Shown: positions 56,057 through 64,000 of the stretch, piece after piece
Numbering within the stretch: position 1 is the first letter of the stretch
How the letters are laid out: each line of letters opens with the position of its first letter
DNA from: Taxillus chinensis
Taxonomy: Eukaryota; Streptophyta; Magnoliopsida; Santalales; Loranthaceae
Length of the DNA: 64,000 nucleotides
NCBI GenBank assembly: GCA_023512835.1
Contig: JAKCVP010000426.1
Location: forward strand, 1 to 64,000
Direction of reading: 5' to 3'
The notes under the pieces: model-generated
What the model saw: only the letters and a program-made list of their open reading frames with translations
Database searches by the model: none
What the model was told of the DNA's origin: nothing
Program-made: the position numbers and the translations under genes

Positions 56057-56244
56057 TGCGCAAGGGGCACATGACTGGAGAAGACTGTCATAGAGTCAAA
56101 AAGATTGGATAGATTTGCGTTACTGATCAAGACTTCCTATTTTATATGCGGGACGATGTGCAAGGGGTATCATCTACGAGGGATACAGTATACCATGCCG
56201 AACGCCCAACTACCAAACGCCGAACTGCCAATCCTGGATCGGTA

Positions 56245-57937
56245 TTACGAAAAAGACGGACACTGCACCTCCCAAATACCCAATCCACGGCGACCTATGA
56301 CTCGACTCAGCGTCGGCCACACACCGTCATCACCAAATTCCATGTCGTCCATGTTGACATGGCGACGGTACGTCCACGTCATGGAAAGCTTCATCTGCTG
56401 CCGAGCTGGACTTGGTTCCAGCCCCTTGAATTGGTCCAGGAAAGCGGCTGACGTCGGTGCGACAATCACACGAGCGCCATCTTCGGGCACTGGCTTTGCG
56501 CAGACTGTCTGTACGAGCTCCGAGCTGCTGAGGCCCATCAAATCAACTGTCGTCATAATGTCATTTCGGCCGTTGAGGAGCCATCGTGGCGGGCTGTATG
56601 TTTTCCACCAAAATGCCTCGGCAATGTTTTCCTGCGTCCCAAGCCACATCGAAGCTGGCATCACGCCGCCTTGATGATAGAAACCCATTAACACCCCGAA
56701 GATCAGATTGAAGACAATCCAGATTCCGAAGAACAATCGTGTGAATCTCTTCGGAATTTGGATAGATGACAGTATCAAAGGAACTGCCGGAAGAAGGAAG
56801 CGGGCCTCTTGATGCGGGAAGAATGACAGCAGCAAGACTCCTGAGGCGACTGAGGCCATCTTTATCGTCCGCCAGCGTGTACGCCAATCCATCACGAACG
56901 CCAATGGAAAGACCGGCCCAATAAGTTGTGGAAGATTGACAATCAGATGCTGATACAGTGGATGCGTTCCATGCAGCGCAAGATTTTTGGAATTACTGTT
57001 GTAGAGCAAGCTGTTTAGTGGAGTAATGACAGGGTTGGTGATCAAGTGAGCAACGCTGGAATCATTTGGATGGTAGAAAGCCGTGTCCGTCGAGATGGCC
57101 AGTATGGTGAAGAAAAAACCTGAAACTACGAGAACAACGATTGCCAGTGGTCTGCTTTCGATTAGTCTGGTTTGCGCAAGACAAGGGATAGGCGTGGGTG
57201 GCAGACCTCGTTTGGAAGACGGACAGCAGCTGTATGCCAGGCGCGATCAGATATGCTGGAAACGTGACCCTGTTGAACGTGCCAAAGACGATGAAGAGAG
57301 CCAAGACGCAAGGCGCCAGCAGTCCTGACTTCTGCCCCTGCCGAGTGGTCAGTCGCGCATGCAATGAAGAGGAAGCTCAACGTTCGGCTCACTTTGTCCC
57401 TCGTAATACGACGAATCAGGACTAGACTCCAGAGGACGACAATGGTCTCAATAGCGTTGGAAAAGGTGTGAGTCTGCCAGGTCCAGGTGACGTAGGAGGA
57501 GGCGACCATCAGGACGGCCGTTCGTCTGTCGCTCGGCGACTCGACCAACTCATGGATGGCCCAGTCTTCCATTACGAAGCTTAGCGCAAACATGATGGCT
57601 CTGAGCGTATAGAAAACGATGGAGGGTTTCACGAGACCATTGCCTGAACCCTCCCAGAGCCAGTGAAGAATGGTCATGGGGAGGCCATAGACAGGACCCA
57701 GCGCAAAGGCGCTTCGAATCGGACGATCCGAGCTGAACTCCCACGTCTCATGGACGCTGTAAGGAAAGACGCGACCTGGAAGACGATGAGTGACGGGCAT
57801 GGATGGCTCAGATAGCGCCAACACGCACCAGCGATGACCTCGGGGCCTTGAAAATTCTCATCTGGATGCAGATAGCTAGGAGATAAAGCTATGAATAGGC
57901 GCAGCACAGCTAGCAGAAAGTATGTTCGTCTCCACAT
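56245..57937 (-). CDS. smp3: GPI mannosyltransferase 4 (Smp3), GT22 family
   Basis: Four exons, 57937-57829, 57775-57393, 57331-57207 and 57151-56245, giving 507 residues. The enzyme adds the fourth, alpha-1,2-linked mannose to the GPI-anchor core in the ER lumen using dolichol-phosphate mannose. The GT22 signature [14 protein letters not shown] lies in the first lumenal loop after a signal-anchor, and [22 protein letters not shown] follows. The HPDE/FQ motif and [10 protein letters not shown] separate it from Pig-B/Gpi10 and the Alg9/Alg12 relatives. Around nine to ten membrane helices are visible; a conserved [14 protein letters not shown] and [18 protein letters not shown] are intact. All introns are small and in frame. 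Confidence 0.9.
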
Positions 57938-59273
57938 GATGTTGTGATGAGTTTGCGAGAAGGAGCGTCAGGACGCGTGCATGGTCGACAAGTTGGACAG
58001 TCTGTGTGCTCGGAGGTAAGTCACTCCTGGTGACTATAGCCGACAGCTCTCAATATTGATGAGGAAATGGGTGAGGAGGGCAATGAGACAAAGATGCACG
58101 GATAAACGATGGAAAATAAGGAAAGGAGCGTGGACGTTGACCAGCTGTCTTGATGAGGTCGCATGTTGTTCAATAACATGTCCTGATTGGGCATCGAGAC
58201 GTCTTCCCTCTCGGGTAGCACCATCATGTGACCTGATCAGAGGGACGAGCGTCTGCGTGACCTCTCGAGCCCTCTCGACACTGGCTATGGTCGTGCGAAC
58301 GACGGAAGACAGTAGTCAGGGCAAGTCGAAGAATAGCAATTGCGGGACATGTTATGTTGAGCTGGGCAGAGGAGCTTATACGTCGCTCACAGGTCTCACA
58401 GTGGTACGTGCCCTTGTTGGGAACGGCAGTCAGATGTAGCCAAGGCGTATAAGCAGTCCTGTCTGTAGCGGGTGTCTTGCGTCGGCACAGCATTGTAGAT
58501 AGAGTCTTAAAGGACTACTACCCAGTACCGCTACAGACAGTCCGAGCAGACATGTAGGTGGTGAGTGCTGTCCCTAGGACGCAAGCTCACGTGGAGCTGG
58601 TGCGGATTGTCACCGATGCCGCTGAAGACACACACTCTACTCCAGTGCGCGCAGTGACAAAAGATGCGACAAACGAGCGGACAGACTTCCCTGGAATCGC
58701 AACGTGAAGTCATCGTTTGCTGGAAGTCAAAGAGACGAAAATAAGTGGAAGGACAAGATGACGCGAGGGTTCCTCGGGTGAGGGCAACAGCCTGAGTGCG
58801 TCACTGTTCCGCCTCAGCCTTACCGTCCTTGCTGCGGCTTTCTCTTTCCGGCCGCCGCTCGTGTCAAACTCCAGACCCTCCACCTACCTACCTACCTCTA
58901 CCTTACTCCGCAGTGTCCACCCGCCTCTCGGCTTCCTCTGCACAAACCACAAACAATCGCACGACTTTATCGCTTGCACAGTAAGTCTGGCCCGCTTTCA
59001 CATATCAGAATGAGTACAATGTAGCAGCGTCGGCGCTCAGACAAATCGTTGTGGGGCCACCGTCACCTGCGCATCAACAGTCTCGTACAACGCTCCGACC
59101 ATTTCACATTCCTATATAATCCTTCCCCACACCCCGCATTTTCCTCACCTGCATCACTTCCGCTTACAAACTCCTTCCACAGACTGCATCGAAACACCAG
59201 CCGTTGACAAGTCGCCCCGCTCACACAACCACCTATACCCCCAACGACGACTTCGAAACCTATATCAGACGCC
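57938..59273. other. Intergenic: SMP3 and SKP1 promoters, with an inverted repeat
   Basis: 1.3 kb between divergent genes. A possible 5-prime UTR intron of SKP1 runs from GTAAGT at 58981 to CTCAG at 59040. A perfect 13-base inverted repeat lies at 58459-58471 / 58528-58540. A run of CTAC units (CACCTACCTACCTACC) is at 58881-58896. No coding content recognised. Confidence 0.5.
58459..58540. repeat. 13-base perfect inverted repeat with 56-base spacer
   Basis: CTGTCTGTAGCGG at 58459-58471 is matched by its reverse complement CCGCTACAGACAG at 58528-58540. It could be a hairpin, a decayed mobile-element end or chance. Confidence 0.6.
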
Positions 59274-59777
59274 ATGGCTTCCGGAGAACCCACCGTCACT
59301 CTCCAATCTTCTGATGAGCACAACATTACCGTCACACGTGCCGTCGCCGAGAGATCGACCCTCATCAAGAACATGCTTGACGATTTTGACGTCGAGGGCA
59401 GCGTCACAGAGGTCATTCCCATTCCTAGCGTGAATGAGACAGTCCTGAAGAAGGTGCTGGAGTGGTGCGAGCACCACAAGTCCGACCCTCCTGCCTCGGC
59501 CGAAGAGGAGTCCGACACTCGCAAGAAAACGACCGACATCGAGGAATGGGACCAAAAGTTCATGCAGGTTGACCAAGAGATGCTCTTTGAGATCATCCTC
59601 GCAGCGAATTACCTCGACATTAAAGCTCTCCTTGACGTCGGCTGCAAGACCGTCGCCAACATGATCAAGGGCAAGTCGCCCGAGGAGATCCGCAAGACCT
59701 TCAACATTCAAAACGACTTCACTCCGGAAGAGGAGGAGCAGATCCGACGCGAGAACGAATGGGCCGAAGATCGGTAG
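59274..59777 (+). CDS. skp1: Skp1, SCF ubiquitin ligase adaptor
   Basis: Single exon, 167 residues. Skp1 bridges cullin and F-box proteins in SCF ubiquitin ligases. The N-terminal BTB/POZ-like part ([28 protein letters not shown]) and the C-terminal F-box-binding part are intact: [77 protein letters not shown]. This is near-invariant across eukaryotes, so identification is secure. The start context is good (CGCC before ATG). A 5-prime UTR intron is likely. Confidence 0.97.
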   Translation: MASGEPTVTLQSSDEHNITVTRAVAERSTLIKNMLDDFDVEGSVTEVIPIPSVNETVLKKVLEWCEHHKSDPPASAEEESDTRKKTTDIEEWDQKFMQVDQEMLFEIILAANYLDIKALLDVGCKTVANMIKGKSPEEIRKTFNIQNDFTPEEEEQIRRENEWAEDR

Positions 59778-60371
59778 AGATTGCTTCGCAAACTTTGTTG
59801 CATTGCACTTTTTTTCTCGCGCATAACAAACAGCTTGGGGTCAGGCTTGCAGGCAGCTGCGAATATGTCCTTGGTTGGACAAGAGCACGACGTACCCATA
59901 TACCTTTTTGAACAGCTTGCACAACGAGCTTGAGCAGTATCAAGTCGCATAGCTTCTGAAATGAATGAAATGGTTGATGACATTGCTTCTACACTGTGCC
60001 TCCTCTCTTAAATATGACTCTCTTTTCGATGTCCTCCCACTTTTGCTCGCTGCCTGACCATTGTCTGCGTACGAATGTAAATATATGGACCTCCCTTCTC
60101 TCAAGTAACCCATCTGCACCGAAGCGAGCTAATTAACTATATAGACTGCGTGGCGATGAGACTTGGCCTACAAGCGGCGCCCTAGGAAGCAAATTCTGGG
60201 GCCTTCCACACGAGCTATGCTGTGCCGCTTGACGCGAGACCCGAAGCATTTCACTCCGTTTGACACTAAGCAAGATCGGATTCTATTGATCAGTAGGCTT
60301 CTATACTTCCTTGAAGCAAGGCAGACTTGGCAGTTTCCAGCGGTTCGCCTTAATCTCAGCGCAACGTGACA
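59778..60371. other. Intergenic, SKP1 3-prime region
   Basis: No gene recognised. AT-rich around 60060-60150. Confidence 0.5.
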
Positions 60372-61745
60372 GCCCGATATGAGCTGTCCGATGTGGACGC
60401 CCTCGCCCTTCACCTCATGGTCTCTTTTTTCCCCACATCTATCAGTACAATCACGATGACCCTTCAGTCCGCAGGCAAACTTTGGAGGCTTTGAAAACTG
60501 CCCCTGAGAAGACTGTTGCTGAAGTTCCCATACAGTTGGGCCGCGTGCACGAACACCCGGCGACTCAGCAATATGTGGTCTATCACACTCCCAAGGACGA
60601 GGGCGTGATGTTCCTGGCCAAAGGCTTAAACGACCTACCATCTGACGTACCGTTTTCCGATGAGCTGGAAGCCAATTGCTTCCATCCTTCGAGCCTGCCT
60701 TTGGAGAATCTCCTTCCACTTGAGCAGTACGATGCCAGGACGCAAGCGGGATCCTATGAGGGCATGCCCTGTCTTCTTTTGCATATCGACCTCATTCGAG
60801 GCGCCTTGATCCTCGCGTCTTCTGCTAATCATCTCGTCAGCGCTGGTCAGGCGCATGATACCTTGATGAGCCATTCGGCGAAGAACACTTCACTCCCAAA
60901 CAATGCAGATCCCGCGGATGTCAATCTGGACCGCTCGTTCTCGACATTCCACAAACGCTACTCCGAGACACTAGTCGACGCAATGAAACTTTTGCTGGAT
61001 GAGGCCTGCGGTGCCACACTGAAGCCGATGTAAAGGCCCTCGCCGGAGGCTCTTGCCGCAAAGACTGCTCGAAAAATGGTACACTTTCCCAAGAGCAGGA
61101 CGTACGTCTTGGAGGCCACTCTTGCCAATCAGCTTCATTCGAGCGTGTCGACTATCGACTGTATCACAGCCTTTTTTTGGCGCTGCATAACACGGGCACC
61201 TCTGCCTCTGAGAGCACCCAAGCCTACCGCTCACTCATCTTTGTATCTAGGAGTTGGTATCCGTGGGCGAGCCGACAGCAGCCTCCCAACAACCTACTTT
61301 GCCAATTTCGTTCTACTCTAACGCGCTGGTTCGTTAGAGCTTGAGAAGATACTCTCTTTAGAGGGACCAGCACCTCTCGCGGCAGCAATCCGCAAAACCA
61401 TCCTCAAAGTCGGCATTAGCTTTGCTTCAAATCTGATCGATTGGCCGGGCAATGTCCAGCACGATGAACACTCGAGGATTGCGGTCAATAGCCATATGAC
61501 TATGGACGTCTTACTCTCGAGCTGGGCTGACAAAAGCTGCTACGAATCGATGGACTGTGGGTTCAGGCTCACATAGGTGTTCACTTCTCAGATCACAAGA
61601 TCGAGACTTGTATCCTCCTTCCTCCACGTTCCTGAGCTGGTCCAGATGAGGGGCTTATGATGAACTTTGCGCTCGAAGAAGGGTGCATAGAGCGGCTCAC
61701 GTGTGATCCCGAGTTCTTCGAGTACGCCAAGCTGCGTGCAATGTG
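60372..61745 (+). pseudogene. Decayed BAHD/trichothecene-acetyltransferase-like acyltransferase
   Basis: Fragments of one acyltransferase follow each other in order but in different frames. The first is an N-terminal LSDVDALALHLMVSFFPTS piece; the longest open piece is 60482-61033 (QTLEALKTAPEKTVAEVPIQLGRVHEHP, later HIDLIRGALILASSANHLVSAGQAHD). From about 61076 comes FPKSRTYVLEATLANQL, DCITAFFWRCITRA and GVGIRGRADSSLPTTYFANFVL in another frame. After a stop at 61319-61321 the reading resumes with LELEKILSLEGPAPLAAAIRKT, and a last piece ends at 61745 after IETCILLPPRS, a stop, and GLMMNFALEEGCIERL. The catalytic HxxxD reads HLVSA, so Asp is lost. Multiple frameshifts and stops cannot be explained by introns. 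The family transfers acyl groups from CoA to hydroxyls in secondary metabolism; this copy should be non-functional. Confidence 0.8.
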
Positions 61746-62519
61746 AGATATACAGCCATTCGATAAAGACAGAGATATGACTCGAAATACAGGTCTGAAA
61801 ATTTGCGCTTGCGACTGAAGGTTAGTCCCTGGCAAAGACACGAGAGACGAGAGACGAGAGGAAAAGCCATGTAGAATAACTCAAAACCCATTCTACCATT
61901 CATTACTTTTCATTATGTCCAAGAAGAGATAGAGGTAGCTAGCTTAGGTGAGTAGGTAGGCAGGCTGACTGAGGCCGAGACTGAAGCAGAGCCAAAGGTA
62001 TACGCCAAAGCCTGCATAGCCTCGCAGCATGACCTGAAATGACCTGATCAGACCAGACCAGACAAGACCGGACTAGATCATACCTGACCACACCATGCCC
62101 GCCCAGCAAACTACCACACGCCAACAAACGCTAACAGCAGCAGGACAGCAAAAAAAAAAGGCTCATCTGCAGGCCAGCTAGCCTCGAGAGACTTGAAGGA
62201 AAATGGAGCCCCAACGCCGCAATGCGATGAAGGATGTCCGGAGCACAGCAGACTGTTACTGTTCGTAAAAGCTGCCGGTCCGACTACCCGAACCTTAGTA
62301 AGAATTTCAATACTCCACCCCAGTCGATACGTCTATTCATGATTTGCATCAATCAATGAGTCGTGTGACATCGCTCCACTGACTGGTTTGGTGGGAACCT
62401 ATATCACTCCTCCTAGTTCCACTATACGACGCAGACGCTTGGTCAATTTCCCATCCTAGAGGTGCATACTCTCATGTCGTGCATGACGTCGAGCTCAAAC
62501 CTATTTCGGTCGCTACCCT
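61746..62519. other. Intergenic, VRG4 3-prime region
   Basis: Includes short internal repeats of GACGAGA (about 61848-61860) and GACCA units (about 62050-62080). No gene recognised. Confidence 0.5.
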
Positions 62520-63765
62520 TCAGTTCTTGAATGAGTCCCGCATGCTGGCGCTGCTAGCGCTCATGGGGCCACGCGCCAAGGGGAGAACAGTCTCCTTCTT
62601 CTGTTCCTGTCCCTGCCGGATCTTAGCAACGGCATAGACAAGTCCAGAAATGAATCCAACGGCGATGGCGCCAACCGAGCCGAAAGTGACGGGAGCATCG
62701 AAGAAGACGAGACCGGAAAGAGCGACGGGAAGCTTGTTAAGGGCACCGACCATTGAGTAGGTGGTGGAGCTGGTGACACGCACACACCAAGCGGAGGTGT
62801 ACGAGATGAAAACGGCCGAGACACCGGAGATGAACATGGCGATTGTAATGGAGTTGCGCTGCGACTCGGGGAAGTTGAGGTTCAGGTTCTCGTACGACCA
62901 GTCCTCGAGAAGCAGGGTGCAGACAATAAGGATGGGAATGGAGAGCAGGTTGTTGTAGTACATGGTGTCGAAGTCCTTGAAGTTGGTCAACTTTATGCGC
63001 TTGCGCATGTACAGGACGTAAGCGGCGGCGCAGAAGCAGTTGACCATCATCCAAACGTAACCAGCGTTCAGGGTAGAGATCTTGGCAGATGTGGCGGTGG
63101 ATGCTCCTGCAGAGGATGCGAGAGCAGCCTGGATGTCTGCCCATGCAGCGATGACGGAGGACAAGACCATTAGGCCGAAAGAGAGAAGGGCCATGGGGGT
63201 GACGGAGCCGCCGAACCACAGGACTTCACCGTAGGCAATGAGGATGATGGTCAAGTTCTTGAAGATGGTGTAGACGGGAATAGAGAGAAATTGTAGAGCC
63301 TTGGAAGCGGTATAGATCATGCCAATGAGAAGGAGCGAGACGGGGAACCCTGAGGCAAGACATTAGCTTAGACTTGCAGTATCAGTCGCAATGCACATAC
63401 ATTTCTTTGCTTCCTCAGAATTGAAGTCGCGGAAAGTGATGAAACCGGCAGTCTTCGCGGCCTGGATAACGGCAACACAGACAACACCCTGTGGATGGAT
63501 ATTAGCAGAATGATCGATAACATGCGGGGAGAATCAGACGTACCTGAACAAGAAGGAGAAAGAAGTTGAGGTTGAAATCCAGACCAGACAAGACATACTT
63601 GTTCGTCACGGTCATAAGAATGGATGAGCCACAGTATGCGAGAATGGGCATAGAAGGGTGGTTCTGCAGGCCAGCAGCCATCTTGGCCGGGTTGGGGGAG
63701 ACGGCTCTCGAAGGGTTGCGCTTGGGTTCTTCAAATTGGGAAAGATCTCGCTTTTCGTCGCTCAT
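62520..63765 (-). CDS. vrg4: GDP-mannose transporter (Vrg4)
   Basis: Three exons, 63765-63544, 63488-63401 and 63349-62520, giving 379 residues. It imports GDP-mannose into the Golgi lumen in exchange for GMP, feeding mannosylation of proteins and lipids. The hydrophilic N-terminus leads to ten membrane helices. The nucleotide-sugar motifs [13 protein letters not shown] and [12 protein letters not shown] are exact Vrg4 signatures (FxxNN-like and GALNK). Both introns are canonical, and the joins read [12 protein letters not shown] and [15 protein letters not shown]. The cytosolic tail after [10 protein letters not shown] is variable. Together with SMP3 in the same window it belongs to mannose metabolism in the secretory pathway, but the two are not adjacent. 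Confidence 0.95.
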
Positions 63766-64000
63766 GGTGGAGGAGGGTGGCGCGTGCGGGCGCGCGGTAG
63801 AGTTGATGCGAAAAGTTGGCTACGACAACTTTATGATAGGGGCCGCGGACGGGGTCTCGGCGTGAGATCTTGGGGACGGGCAGTGGAGACGAACGCGGAG
63901 TCGGGAATGGGGCAAAAGAGACGGAGGGAGAAGTGGAGACAGCAGTGGCAGACGAAGGCAGAAGCGAGGGTGAGAAGGGAGGAGCGACAGCAGAATGCAA
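63766..64000. other. VRG4 promoter/5-prime UTR at window edge
   Basis: The minus-strand frame reading into this edge is Ser/Pro/Arg-rich and not protein-like. It is probably the 5-prime UTR of VRG4. Confidence 0.45.

Noticed and set aside
1..64000. CRISPR array, bacterial operon or prophage features
   Set aside because: The genes are intron-containing eukaryotic genes, and the only short tandem repeats are microsatellites and the protein-coding Arg-Asp array.

Overview
The window is nuclear DNA of a filamentous ascomycete (Pezizomycotina; Dothideomycetes would fit but is only a guess). Genes lie on both strands. Most are split by 50-70 nt GT-AG introns with CTAAC/CTGAC-like branch points. 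The content is a fungal mix: cutinase, GH55 glucanase, UstYa-like protein, cytochrome P450, MFS transporters, INCENP/Sli15, Pex3, Atg101, Smp3 and Vrg4. Coordinates were worked out by hand, and every spliced model given as firm keeps an open frame across all junctions.

Layout. 0-10 kb: secreted cysteine-rich protein, unknown protein, cutinase, UstYa/DUF3328-like gene divergent from a small tyrosine-rich secreted peptide gene, beta-carbonic anhydrase. 10-23 kb: ACS-family MFS transporter, secretory lipase, intron-free GH55 beta-1,3-glucanase, CDF metal transporter, DUF7053-like protein. 23.6-36.7 kb: accessory, metabolism-rich segment with a P450, a DHA1-type MFS transporter divergent from a 1064-residue carrier-condensation-adenylation (T-C-A) synthetase, an AT-rich block that may be a decayed repeat, a small cysteine-rich secreted protein, an SDR and a Gfo/Idh/MocA oxidoreductase. 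38.2-43 kb: a striking secreted Arg-Asp repeat protein with repeated Kex2 sites and a partly intron-split repeat array, then a paralogue of the first gene of the window. 44-64 kb: mostly housekeeping genes, namely mitochondrial acyl-CoA dehydrogenase, INCENP, an unknown protein, PEX3, ATG101, SMP3, SKP1, a decayed acyltransferase pseudogene and the GDP-mannose transporter VRG4.

Functional themes. The P450, MFS and T-C-A genes look like a small secondary-metabolite locus. The T-C-A protein resembles a fusion of the activities that Fusarium splits between Fum14 (carrier-condensation) and Fum10 (acyl-CoA synthetase), which suggests a one-protein acyl-ester or amide-forming enzyme. The UstYa homologue next to a Tyr-rich precursor-like peptide could be a separate RiPP-type pair. 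Cutinase, lipase, GH55, cysteine-rich proteins and the Kex2-repeat protein form a secreted set consistent with a plant- or surface-associated lifestyle. Best candidates for something undescribed are the Arg-Asp Kex2-repeat protein, the T-C-A fusion and the UstYa/Tyr-peptide pair.
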